A stretch of DNA of 64,000 nucleotides. Origin: Desulfovibrio mangrovi (lineage in GTDB: Bacteria; Desulfobacterota; Desulfovibrionia; Desulfovibrionales; Desulfovibrionaceae). Where the stretch lies: the NCBI RefSeq assembly GCF_026230175.1, contig NZ_CP104208.1:2356001-2420000 (forward strand), written 5' to 3'. The notes beneath the pieces are model-generated. The model was not told the DNA's origin. It did no database searches and was given only the letters and a program-made list of their open reading frames with translations. The position numbers and the translations under genes were made by a program. Shown in pieces: positions 16,955-25,670 of this stretch (within the stretch, counting starts at the first letter, position 1; each line of letters starts with the position of its first letter).

Positions 16955-17740
16955 TCAACTTCGTAACAGAAGGTTCATGGCGGGGCCGAAACAACGCCTT
17001 CTCACCAGATGGAGCACTATCAGCGCCGAAAGGGCTGTTGCAGCGACTATCATGATCATAACCACTATCTGGTAGCGCACTGCGTCCGCCGGGTCTGCCC
17101 CGGCCAAAATCTGCCCTGTCATCATTCCGGGAATGGACACGATGCCCACACCCATCATTGAATTGATCGACGGGATCATGCCCGCCTTAAGGGCGTTTCG
17201 GAACATTTCCTTGCTGGCTTCACGGAAGTCCGCACCGAGACACAACATCATCTCGACCTGATCCTTCCTGCTCCGCAGTTCCGAAAAAAACCGTTCAAGA
17301 CCGATTGCCAAAGCGTTCATGGAATTGCCCGCCACCATTCCCCCGATGGGAATGAAGTATTGGGGGGTCCACCACGGTTTCGCACCGATGATCACACCGG
17401 TCACAATGAAGGTTATGAGGGTATAGCTTACCATTACTGATACCATGGTAGGTGCGTAATAGTCTATGCTCTTTTCTTTCACCCGCCCTTTTATAATGCG
17501 GACGGAAAACCAGGTCATGACAAGATACACGGCCATGACAAGCAGCGCATTATGCAAATTGAATATGATCTTGAGCAGATACCCCATGGCGAACAACTGG
17601 GCAAAGGTGCGGAAGGTACCTATGGCAAGGTCCTTCTGCAACCGCAGTTCGTAAACCACCGAGGCCCCGCCCGCTATGGCGACCAGCACCAGTGCCATGC
17701 CCAGCTGCCACAGGGAAATCTGGATATAGCCCCCGTTCAT
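16955..17740 (-). CDS. fetB: FetB-type ABC permease (UPF0014/YbbM)
   Basis: A 261-residue membrane protein with about seven TM helices. The family core PIGGMVAGNSMNALAIGLER and GVGIVSIPGMMTGQILAG is clear. In E. coli FetAB exports iron and raises resistance to oxidative stress. The start codon overlaps the end of the ATPase gene by 4 bp, so the two are translationally coupled. Confidence 0.92.
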   Translation of the reverse strand: MNGGYIQISLWQLGMALVLVAIAGGASVVYELRLQKDLAIGTFRTFAQLFAMGYLLKIIFNLHNALLVMAVYLVMTWFSVRIIKGRVKEKSIDYYAPTMVSVMVSYTLITFIVTGVIIGAKPWWTPQYFIPIGGMVAGNSMNALAIGLERFFSELRSRKDQVEMMLCLGADFREASKEMFRNALKAGMIPSINSMMGVGIVSIPGMMTGQILAGADPADAVRYQIVVMIMIVAATALSALIVLHLVRRRCFGPAMNLLLRS

Positions 17741-18417
17741 GCCGTCACCTCCGCCGCAAGATCACAGAAGGCAAGCCGCCCCTCACGCACCATGACGCCG
17801 GTATGCGCCACCTGCGGACGGTAATCCGAATGCGTCACCATGATGATGGTCATGCCTTCCCTGTTGAGTGTTTCCGTCAACTCCTCCACAATCCGCCTGC
17901 TCTCGCGGTCAAGGGCACTGGTCGGCTCATCCATGAGCAGCAGCTCCGGCCTGAGAAGCAGAGAGCGGATAATGCACAGCCGCTGCTTCTGCCCTACGGA
18001 AAGCGCCGTAGCGGCATCGTCCAGCCTCACGCCGTCGAGCGCCACCCGCTGCAACCAGCTGTTCAGTTCCTCGTCGGCAGGCACCGGTTCCTCCTTGTTC
18101 ACGGCAAAGGAGTATGGCAACAGCAGGTTTTCCCGCACGGAGCCTTCCATGACCACCGGCGTCTGCTGTATATAGCCGATACGCCGCCTGAGCCGGGGCG
18201 GTTCGTAGTCCGCCAACGGCTGCCCCGCAAAACGGATGGATCCGGAATCCGGCTCCTCCAGCCGCGCCGCCAGTCTGAGCAGCGTGGACTTGCCGGAACC
18301 CGAAGGACCGGCGACCAGTACAAGTGCTCCCCGGGGCACGGCAAGCCTGACATCATGCAGTCCCTTGCCCCCCGGCCAAGTATATGAGACGGTATCGAAA
18401 TCGATTATTGTTTCCAT
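17737..18417 (-). CDS. fetA: FetA-type ABC ATPase
   Basis: A 226-residue ABC ATPase. Walker A is GPSGSGKST (residues 37-45), the signature is LSVGQKQR (Val for the usual second Gly position), Walker B is LLLMDEP, and the switch histidine is in MVTHSDYRP. It pairs with the overlapping FetB permease as a putative iron exporter. No ribosome-binding site precedes ATG 18417, and the promoter places the transcription start at or next to that ATG, so the mRNA is probably leaderless. Confidence 0.92.
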   Translation of the reverse strand: METIIDFDTVSYTWPGGKGLHDVRLAVPRGALVLVAGPSGSGKSTLLRLAARLEEPDSGSIRFAGQPLADYEPPRLRRRIGYIQQTPVVMEGSVRENLLLPYSFAVNKEEPVPADEELNSWLQRVALDGVRLDDAATALSVGQKQRLCIIRSLLLRPELLLMDEPTSALDRESRRIVEELTETLNREGMTIIMVTHSDYRPQVAHTGVMVREGRLAFCDLAAEVTA

Positions 18418-18423
18418 AATTAC

Positions 18424-18452
18424 ATTATATGCATGTACCGCCTCGCTGTCAT
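18424..18452 (-). promoter_or_regulatory. fetA promoter
   Basis: Minus-strand ATGACA (18452-18447), a 17-bp spacer and a perfect TATAAT (18429-18424). The start site falls about 7 bp on, at the A of the fetA ATG. Its -35 overlaps that of mutL on the other strand. Confidence 0.8.
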
Positions 18453-18475
18453 GACGATTCGCAGGCGATTATAAC
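18446..18475 (+). promoter_or_regulatory. mutL promoter
   Basis: CTGTCA (18446-18451), an 18-bp spacer and TATAAC (18470-18475). The predicted start is about 18482, 3 nt before the mutL ATG. The -35 shares the palindromic TGTCATGACG with the divergent fetA promoter. Confidence 0.6.
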
Positions 18476-18484
18476 GAATATACC

Positions 18485-20674
18485 ATGACTACAGCCCATA
18501 CCACGTCCGCTGCTCCCGCTCCTTCCGAACGCCGCCAGATCAGGGCGCTGCCTCCTGAACTGAAGAACCAGATTGCCGCTGGCGAGGTGGTTGAACGCCC
18601 CGCCTCCGTCATCAAGGAGCTGGTCGAGAACAGCATGGACGCCGGCGCCACGCACATCGACGTAACCATCGAAGACGGCGGCCAGACCCTGATCATGGTC
18701 CGCGACAACGGCTCCGGCATTCCGCAGGATGAACTGGAACTGGCCGTCACCCGCCACGCCACCAGCAAGGTCTACAATCTGGATGAGTTGATGCGCATTG
18801 GCAGCTACGGCTTCCGCGGCGAGGCCCTGCCCTCCATTGCCTCGGTCTCCAGCTTCCGCATCACCTCCGCTCCGGACTCTGGCACCGCCGGTGTTCCTTC
18901 CGACGCCTACCAGATTTCGGTACTGCACGGCGTGGTGCAGGAACAGGGACCAGCAGCCCTGCACCGCGGCACGCTGGTGGAAATTCGCAACCTCTTCGGC
19001 AACGTGCCCGCGCGCCTCAAGTTCCTCAAAACCCAGAGCACGGAAGCCAAGCGATGTCAGGACCTGCTGGCCCGCCTTGCCCTTGCGCGACCGGACGTAG
19101 GGATCACCTTTTCCATCGGCAAACGCGAAGTCTGGCGTTTCCCTGCCAATCAGACGTTGCGCGACCGCCTTGCCGTGCTGTGGCCCCCCGCTATCACTGA
19201 CGAAATGCTGGCCTTCGACCACATCCGGCAGGGCTACAGGGCATATGGTCTGACAGGGCACCCCCAGAAGGCCCAGCCCCGCCCCGACCGCATGCTGTTC
19301 TGGGTGAACGGCCGCGCCGTGAATGACAGGCTCATGATGCGCGCCACCCGCGACGCATACAAAGGCCGCCTGCTCAGCAAGGAATATCCGCAGGTGGCCC
19401 TGTTCCTCGAACTTGATCCCGAATGGGTGGATGCCAACGTGCACCCCGCCAAGAACGAGGTCCGTTTCCGGGACGAAAACGCCGTGTACATGGCCGTGCG
19501 CCGCGCCGTGGAACAAGCGCTGGAAAGCCTGACCACACTGGAGCAGGTGGAGGCAGGACAGGATCCCTTCACATCCGCAGCGCCGAAGGACATGGGCACG
19601 CCCCGTGCGGACTCCGGCAGGCCCGCTCCCGCGACCAAACCATTAGGCTTCTGGGGCAGCATGGATGACCGTTCCGTCATGCCGCAACGCCATCACGCGC
19701 CCGTCCCCGCGCCCACCTCTGCGGACACCGGCTTTGTCCAGACGCCCGGCGTGCGCAGGGACATGGCCCCGGCCGCCATGCCGGTTCATGAACCTGATGC
19801 CTTCTCTGCAGTTCCGCAGCCCCCCCGGGGGACGACTGCCGCGATGCCCCGCAATACGGATGAGGCCGAAGCCACTCCCACGCCGGACACCACAGGTGCC
19901 TTCAGGACGACCGAGCCTGCGCCCCCTGCCCCGTCCGCGTACGCGCCCTCAACGGTGACGCAAGAACCAGCCGCGACTTCCGTTGAAATTGAAACAGGCT
20001 TGCAGGCTACCAGCGCTTTCATGGCGCAGGCAGCACAGGACGCCATGCCTGAAGAGACCACCAGCGACAGCACAGAGACTTTCGGCACGGACAATTTCAG
20101 CGAAGGCGATACCGCCGTACGCATCGGCGACCTGACCTACATGGGCCAGATCGGCGATACATACCTCGTGGTACGTCAGGGGCGTGACAAACTGGTGCTG
20201 CTGGACCAGCACGCCGTGCACGAACGCATCCTGTACCAGCGCATCATGCGTGATGCCTCGCAGGGGCTTTCGCAACTGCTGGCCATTCCCATGAGCCTGC
20301 CTCTGCATGCGACGGAATCCACACGATTGCAGGAACTGTGGACGGAGCTTGGTGAAATGGGTTTTTCGCTGCAGACGGAAGGCAGCGGCTCGCTGCGGGT
20401 CAAGGGCATACCAGCCTCTCTCAGCCAATCCGAAGCCCGCGATTTTCTACGCGAGATTCTCTCAGGCCAAGTTCAGTCCATGGAAGACATGTGGGCTCTC
20501 ATGGCCTGCAAGAGCGCCATCAAGGCACGTCAGAAGCTGACGCCGGACGAAGCAGCCGGACTCATTGCCCAGTGGCTCAAAACGCCGGACCGCACCTATT
20601 GCCCGCACGGCAGACCAGCCGTAGTGCAATTTGATATCGACGCCTTGGAAAAACTGTTCAAGCGCAAGGGATAG
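18485..20674 (+). CDS. mutL: DNA mismatch repair protein MutL
   Basis: A 729-residue MutL. The GHKL ATPase motifs are intact: QIAAGEVVERPASVIKELVE, DNGSGI, TRHATSK and GFRGEALPSI. A Pro/Thr/Ala-rich linker spans about residues 360-540 and is longer than usual. The C-terminal dimerisation/endonuclease domain has DQHAVHERILYQ (574-585), ACKSAIKA and CPHGRP. In endonuclease-type MutL the first motif is DQHAX2EX4E; here the last Glu is Gln585, so nicking activity is open to question. No ribosome-binding site precedes ATG 18485. It would link MutS mismatch recognition to strand incision. Confidence 0.96.
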   Translation: MTTAHTTSAAPAPSERRQIRALPPELKNQIAAGEVVERPASVIKELVENSMDAGATHIDVTIEDGGQTLIMVRDNGSGIPQDELELAVTRHATSKVYNLDELMRIGSYGFRGEALPSIASVSSFRITSAPDSGTAGVPSDAYQISVLHGVVQEQGPAALHRGTLVEIRNLFGNVPARLKFLKTQSTEAKRCQDLLARLALARPDVGITFSIGKREVWRFPANQTLRDRLAVLWPPAITDEMLAFDHIRQGYRAYGLTGHPQKAQPRPDRMLFWVNGRAVNDRLMMRATRDAYKGRLLSKEYPQVALFLELDPEWVDANVHPAKNEVRFRDENAVYMAVRRAVEQALESLTTLEQVEAGQDPFTSAAPKDMGTPRADSGRPAPATKPLGFWGSMDDRSVMPQRHHAPVPAPTSADTGFVQTPGVRRDMAPAAMPVHEPDAFSAVPQPPRGTTAAMPRNTDEAEATPTPDTTGAFRTTEPAPPAPSAYAPSTVTQEPAATSVEIETGLQATSAFMAQAAQDAMPEETTSDSTETFGTDNFSEGDTAVRIGDLTYMGQIGDTYLVVRQGRDKLVLLDQHAVHERILYQRIMRDASQGLSQLLAIPMSLPLHATESTRLQELWTELGEMGFSLQTEGSGSLRVKGIPASLSQSEARDFLREILSGQVQSMEDMWALMACKSAIKARQKLTPDEAAGLIAQWLKTPDRTYCPHGRPAVVQFDIDALEKLFKRKG

Positions 20675-20805
20675 GCTCTTCCGCCGCCCGCGTTAGATTA
20701 TCAACGTAATCAGGCCCGGACGATTGGCGAACAGACCCTCTTGTGCTAGTGTGTCAATGCAACCCGCGCATAATGCGGCACTCTTAGCGCAGCAACGAGG
20801 CATTC

Positions 20806-22278
20806 ATGCAGTCCGATACGCAAGGCTCATCACTCCCAACCCCGCGAGCAGCCGTCTCCCACAGCATTCTGACTGTTGAAGACGATCCGGTCGTCCGCGA
20901 CTCCATCGCCTATTGGCTGGAAGACGCCGGATTCAGCGTGCTGCAGACCGACAACGGGCTTACGGGCTTGCAGATTTTCCGCGATGAAAAGCCGGATGTG
21001 GTATTGCTGGACCTCGGCATTCCCGGCATTGAAGGCAACAAGCTGCTTGAGATGATCACGGGCGAATCGCCCAACACCCCAGTCATCATCGTTTCAGGCC
21101 GTGCCGAGATAGACGATGCCATTGCCGCCTTCAAGGCAGGGGCGTGGGACTACATCACCAAGCCCATCGTCAACATGGACATGTTGGAAAAGACGGTGCG
21201 CAACTGTCTGGAACTGAAGTCCCTGAAAGAACGCGTGACCATTGCGGAAAGCCGCTACTACAATCTGGTGCAGAGTCTGCCGGTTGTGGTCTTTGCCCTG
21301 AACGGCAAGCTGGAACTCGAGTTCATGAACACAACCAGCACATCGGTTCTCGGCTATCCGCCGGAGATTGCCCTTTCCGAACCGGGCTGGCTGCTGGCCA
21401 ACGTGCACGATTCGGAACGTCACGCCGTGGCGAATGCCTTTGTCAACGCCTTCGCCAACCCCAACACCCCGTTCTTTCTGGAATTTCAGTTCAAGCACAA
21501 GAACGGCTATCCCGTGCAGGTACAGGCCAAGTCCATCAACATCATCCCCCCAAACGATACGACGGGATCCACCGGCCGTATGGAAGGCGTGCTTTCTGAC
21601 GTGACCGAGCGTGCCTTTCTGGACAAGATGCTGGTGCAGCGCGCCAAGCTGAACACGCTTGGTGCCATGGCCGATGAAATCGCCCACGAATTCCGCAACC
21701 CCATTTTCGCCCTTGGCGGCTTTGCGCGGCGCCTGCAAACCAAACATCCCGACATTACCGAAACAGAAATCATCCTGCAGGAAGCGACACGTCTTGAGCA
21801 ACTGCTCGACAGGGTGAAGGAGTACCTCAAGCCCGTCACAGTGAATGTGGCGGAATGCTCCCTGAACGGGATTCTGCAATTCTGCGCCGAGATCATGCGC
21901 CCCAAGCTGGCGCGGGATCGCATCGTGCCGCAGATGGACCTGTGCACAGATCTTTCGCCGCTGCTTTCCGACCACGATCTGCTCACCCAGATAGGCATAA
22001 ACCTCATCACAAACGCGGCGCTGCAGATGGCGGCAGGTGAAACCATCACCCTGCGCAGCTTCGAAACTCCGGGCCAGCAGCATCTAACCGTCTGTGCACC
22101 GCTGCACACCAACATCTCACTGGACCGCGAACAGATGCTCATGCCCTTTGAAGAAGCAGGTCCCTCCCGCGGCATTGCCGTTGCCTACCGTCTTGCCAAG
22201 GATGTGGGCGGCCTGCTCGGCGTGGAGCAGGAAAACGGTGTGCTCACCCTGAAGCTCAGCCTGCCCCTGCAGCAATAG
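20806..22278 (+). CDS. response regulator-PAS-histidine kinase hybrid
   Basis: A 490-residue soluble protein. The N-terminal receiver (about 20-125) has the acidic pair EDD (25-27), phospho-acceptor Asp69 (LLDLGIPG) and Lys119. A PAS domain follows (about 145-270). The dimerisation domain has His294 in EIAHEFRNPIF. The ATP-binding domain has the N-box (INLITNAA, Asn403), but no recognisable DxGxG box, and the G2 loop is degenerate (SRGIAVAYRLAKD). Kinase activity is therefore doubtful. It has no TM segment, so signals would arrive by phosphotransfer or through PAS. It is monocistronic with a terminator. Confidence 0.9.
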   Translation: MQSDTQGSSLPTPRAAVSHSILTVEDDPVVRDSIAYWLEDAGFSVLQTDNGLTGLQIFRDEKPDVVLLDLGIPGIEGNKLLEMITGESPNTPVIIVSGRAEIDDAIAAFKAGAWDYITKPIVNMDMLEKTVRNCLELKSLKERVTIAESRYYNLVQSLPVVVFALNGKLELEFMNTTSTSVLGYPPEIALSEPGWLLANVHDSERHAVANAFVNAFANPNTPFFLEFQFKHKNGYPVQVQAKSINIIPPNDTTGSTGRMEGVLSDVTERAFLDKMLVQRAKLNTLGAMADEIAHEFRNPIFALGGFARRLQTKHPDITETEIILQEATRLEQLLDRVKEYLKPVTVNVAECSLNGILQFCAEIMRPKLARDRIVPQMDLCTDLSPLLSDHDLLTQIGINLITNAALQMAAGETITLRSFETPGQQHLTVCAPLHTNISLDREQMLMPFEEAGPSRGIAVAYRLAKDVGGLLGVEQENGVLTLKLSLPLQQ

Positions 22279-22298
22279 CCCGACTCTTTCCCGACTAA

Positions 22299-22333
22299 AA
22301 AAGGCCGTTCAGATGAACGGCCTTTCGTTTTTT
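22299..22333 (+). terminator. shared terminator between the hybrid kinase and hldD
   Basis: A 10-bp stem (AAGGCCGTTC 22301-22310, GAACGGCCTT 22315-22324) with an AGAT loop has A residues on the left and T residues on the right, suitable for both convergent genes. Confidence 0.88.
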
Positions 22334-22355
22334 CGACAGATGGCAGCCTGCGGAC

Positions 22356-23327
22356 CTACAGGTAGGGGTCCGCCTGCGCCAGATAGTTCTGCACGTAGTC
22401 GCGGGCGCCGTCTTCAAGGCTGCGGAAGACGACGGGACATCCGGCATCCTTCAGACGCTGCATGGGCGCTTCGGTGAAATACTGGTACTTGCCGCGCAGT
22501 TCCTCGGGCATCTCGATATACTCGATGACCGGTTCCTTGCCCATGGCGATGAACACGGAACGTGCAAGATCGTTCCACTCGCGGGCCGAACCGGTGCCCA
22601 CGTTGAACAGCCCGTTGGCCTGCGGATTCTGCAACAGCCACCACATGGCGTCCACGCAGTCCTTAACGTACACGAAGTCGCGTTTCTGGCCGCCGTCCGT
22701 GTAATCAGGATGGTAGGACTTGAAGAGCTTCATCTTGCCGGTCTCGCCGATCTGCGAGAAAGACTTGCAGACCACGCTCATCATGTTGCCCTTGTGGTAT
22801 TCGTTCGGGCCGTACACGTTGAAGAACTTGAGGCTGGCAATCTGATCCAGCAGGCCTTCGCGGTGCGCCCAGAGATCGAAAAGCTGCTTGGAGTAGCCGT
22901 ACATGTTCAGGGGCTTGAGACGCAGCATGGATTCCACGGAATCTTCAAAGCCCAGAGCGCCGTCGCCATAGGTGGCCGCGGAACTGGCATTGATGAAACG
23001 CGCACCGTGGTCAAGCGCGTAGGTGCACATGGCCTTGGTGTAACGCAGGTTGTTGTCCATCAGGAAATCAGCGTCGCGTTCCGTGGTGGAGGAACAAGCG
23101 CCCATGTGGATAATGGCGGTCACATCCCAAGGCAGTTCGTCGTGCAGCACCATATCAAGAAAGGCATCGCGGTGAATGTAATCCACGTACGTGCGGTTGA
23201 CGAGGTTCTTCCACTTTTCCGTGCAGGCGAGATTGTCCACCACCACGATATCGGTAATGCCCATCTCGTTGAGCTTCCAGACCATGGCGCTGCCGATGAA
23301 ACCCGCGCCTCCGGTTACGATATACAT
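22356..23327 (-). CDS. hldD: ADP-L-glycero-D-manno-heptose 6-epimerase
   Basis: A 323-residue short-chain dehydrogenase-type epimerase that makes the L,D-heptose of the lipopolysaccharide core. The NADP site is YIVTGGAGFIGSAMVWKL; the catalytic YxxxK is YGYSK; HMGACSSTTE and FFNVYGPNEYHKGNMMS are HldD hallmarks. ATG 23327 sits behind AAGGAG; a GTG two codons upstream has no room for a ribosome-binding site. It is the last gene of a minus-strand run with the YkgJ, kinase and phosphatase genes. Confidence 0.96.
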   Translation of the reverse strand: MYIVTGGAGFIGSAMVWKLNEMGITDIVVVDNLACTEKWKNLVNRTYVDYIHRDAFLDMVLHDELPWDVTAIIHMGACSSTTERDADFLMDNNLRYTKAMCTYALDHGARFINASSAATYGDGALGFEDSVESMLRLKPLNMYGYSKQLFDLWAHREGLLDQIASLKFFNVYGPNEYHKGNMMSVVCKSFSQIGETGKMKLFKSYHPDYTDGGQKRDFVYVKDCVDAMWWLLQNPQANGLFNVGTGSAREWNDLARSVFIAMGKEPVIEYIEMPEELRGKYQYFTEAPMQRLKDAGCPVVFRSLEDGARDYVQNYLAQADPYL

Positions 23328-23395
23328 AGTCACTCCTTGTACGAGGCTCCCTGTTCAAACACAGCGGGGCCCCTCATGGGATAGAGGGCAGTCAG

Positions 23396-24073
23396 CTAAG
23401 CTGCTGCGGAAGCGTTTTCGCGTTCCACAACCGGACCTTCTTCGGTGACGGTCACCTTGAGACCGAACATGTGGGCGGTGTCCGCCAACGTGCGGCCGAA
23501 ATAGAATTCCAACTCTTCGGCAGGAATGCCCGCCTTTTCGCAGACCACAGCACGGAAGGCCATGTCGAAGCGCACGGCTTCCGCAAAGGCTTCGCGGGCA
23601 GCGGGATCGGCATCAAAGGCGGCCGAATGGCGTTCAAGCTGCGCATAGCCACACTTTTCCTCGTGCACACGGATAAGCTCGGCCACGCCGGACTCATCGC
23701 CCACGACATCCATCCGGGTGATGCGATCCTTGTCGTACATGGCGGAAATCTCTTCGGGATTCCAGCAATCCAGTGCACGGCATTCCACAGGACGATCATT
23801 ATAAATGAAACACAGGTGATCAACGATGTTAAGGAAGCGGCAGGTCCACGTATTGGTATCGCGGCCGCGCAGCTTCACGATCTCCTGCTCCAAGGGCATG
23901 AGTTCGCCGGATATCTGATCGCGCACCAGTTCGCCACGACGAAAGGTCATAAGATCCTTACGACCGAAGGCGCCCTTTTCCAGACGCGAAAGGTCCTCGC
24001 GGTGCAGGGCGGGACCGCCCTTGGCGCAGCAGGTGCCGCAACGTGTGCATTCTCTCTGTATGGTGTGACCCAT
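23396..24073 (-). CDS. YkgJ-family cysteine-cluster protein
   Basis: A 225-residue soluble protein with an N-terminal CTRCGTCC cluster and later conserved cysteines (TCRFLNIVDHLCFIY, VECRALDCWNPEE), the pattern of the YkgJ family, thought to bind Zn or Fe-S. The function is unproven. ATG 24073 is preceded by AAAGGAGA; the open frame extends 59 codons further upstream into the kinase gene but without family similarity. It lies 115 bp downstream of the kinase gene and 68 bp upstream of hldD. Confidence 0.85.
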   Translation of the reverse strand: MGHTIQRECTRCGTCCAKGGPALHREDLSRLEKGAFGRKDLMTFRRGELVRDQISGELMPLEQEIVKLRGRDTNTWTCRFLNIVDHLCFIYNDRPVECRALDCWNPEEISAMYDKDRITRMDVVGDESGVAELIRVHEEKCGYAQLERHSAAFDADPAAREAFAEAVRFDMAFRAVVCEKAGIPAEELEFYFGRTLADTAHMFGLKVTVTEEGPVVERENASAAA

Positions 24074-24188
24074 GACGGTCTCCTTTCTTCTCTGACCCGT
24101 CTGCAGACAGCGGACGGAATACCCCGCGCCATTCCGCAGACCAAAAAACAACGGCAGGCGGAAGAAACACGGGCGGAATACGTAGGGG

Positions 24189-25649
24189 TTACGCCGCGGT
24201 GCGTACGGCCCGCGCGCCGAAACGGCAAGTATTGTCCTGCCACCCCACAAAACCCATAGTTGTACTTACGAACCATGCCGCCATATACGACTTCCGGTCA
24301 CACGTCCAGAGCGAGTCGCGGACGGGATCGTACACAGCCCCCTCTCCGCCGCCGATAATGGAGGCGCGCTCGGGCGTCTCGCTGCGGAACACGGAAGCGA
24401 CGCAATACCCGCCGAGCATGGGGGGCTCTTCCATAATGGTCGCCAGTTCGTCCACCGTGGGCAGCCGCCAGTCAGCATGACCCGCAAAGGCCGTTTCATT
24501 CAGCCATGCCACGTAATCGTTGGCCTCGGGCCACGTCAGGGGATAATCGCTGCCCAGCTTCTGCCACATGCGGCCCGTGGCGGCATCCAGCACCGTGCCG
24601 TCGCCCTTATCCAGGAGCTGACCGGGCACCTGCGAAGGACGTCCCATGCAGCGCGGACGCCACAGCTCATCCAGATCGAAGCGCTGCCGAGCATCCGGCA
24701 CGCCGCATTTACAATAGGCTTCGCGCAGCCCTCCTTTGGGCACGCAGGGAGCCGAAACAATGCCTTCGTCCTCCAGCAGACTGCACACACTACGGACTCT
24801 GGCCCGCCAGCGGTCTCGCAGACGCACCAGTTCCACCGCCATGGCCCGAGCGTTGGGGAAGCGGTCGGCCGGGTCAGACGCCGTGGCGCGAACAAAAAAG
24901 GCGTCCCACGCCTCATCCAGATCTTCGCTGTAGGAGCTGGCCGGGGGAATGTGCCCTCCCGTTTCCGCAAGAAGCTCGTCGTCATTGGGCAACACGCCCG
25001 TCAGCATGCGATAGAGCATGATGCCCACGGGAAAGAGGTCCGCCCTGCCATCCACGTTGTCAGGATCACGCTCCTGTTCCGGCGGGGCGTAATATGGCGA
25101 GCCCACCTTCACGCCCCCCGGCTCCATGCCGGGAGTCTCGCCCCGCAAACGCGAAAGGCCGAAGTCGATGAGCTTCACCTCGTCATGCCCTGTAATCATA
25201 ATATTGAAGGGCTTCACATCGCGGTGCACCACGCCCGCATGATGCATGCGGTCCAGCGCGTCCAAAGTCTGCAGGGCATAGGACACGGCCCGCTCAAGGG
25301 GCAGCCTGCGTGTGGGAGCCTCCACCCTGTAGCTCTCGCCGATGAGCATGCCGAGGTTGAGGCAATAATATTCCATCACGAAAAACGGGCGTTCTTCGCC
25401 CGCCACCCGCGCCACATCGTAATCCCACACCGAGGCGATGTTCGGATGGTCCATCGCGGCCATCATGCCCGCTTCCTTCTCGAATTTGGCGGCCAGCGTC
25501 TCCAGTCCCACCAGATCTTCAAGCACATCAGCCGGACGCAGCAGCTTGAGCGCCGCAATGCGCCCCGTCACCGGCTGCGCAACCTTGTATACAGCGCCCA
25601 TGCCGCCCCTGCCGAGCAGCCCGCGCACTTCATAACGACCAATTTTCAT
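24189..25649 (-). CDS. eukaryotic-type Ser/Thr kinase fused to a DUF1566 domain
   Basis: A 486-residue protein. The kinase domain (1-280) is complete: GRGGMG (13-18), Lys35, HRDVKPFN with Asp144 and DFG with Asp162. A short cysteine-bearing segment (YCKCGVPDARQRF, then RPRCMG) links to a C-terminal Lcl/DUF1566 domain (about 345-486: DAATGRMWQKLGSDYPLTW, HADWRLPTVDELATI). There is no TM segment, unlike PASTA kinases. Substrates are unknown. ATG 25649 is used although a TTG two codons upstream is possible. It starts 21 bp after the metallophosphatase gene, so a kinase and a phosphatase are co-transcribed. Confidence 0.93.
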   Translation of the reverse strand: MKIGRYEVRGLLGRGGMGAVYKVAQPVTGRIAALKLLRPADVLEDLVGLETLAAKFEKEAGMMAAMDHPNIASVWDYDVARVAGEERPFFVMEYYCLNLGMLIGESYRVEAPTRRLPLERAVSYALQTLDALDRMHHAGVVHRDVKPFNIMITGHDEVKLIDFGLSRLRGETPGMEPGGVKVGSPYYAPPEQERDPDNVDGRADLFPVGIMLYRMLTGVLPNDDELLAETGGHIPPASSYSEDLDEAWDAFFVRATASDPADRFPNARAMAVELVRLRDRWRARVRSVCSLLEDEGIVSAPCVPKGGLREAYCKCGVPDARQRFDLDELWRPRCMGRPSQVPGQLLDKGDGTVLDAATGRMWQKLGSDYPLTWPEANDYVAWLNETAFAGHADWRLPTVDELATIMEEPPMLGGYCVASVFRSETPERASIIGGGEGAVYDPVRDSLWTCDRKSYMAAWFVSTTMGFVGWQDNTCRFGARAVRTAA

Positions 25650-25670
25650 GATCAATCCGATAGTTGAAAA

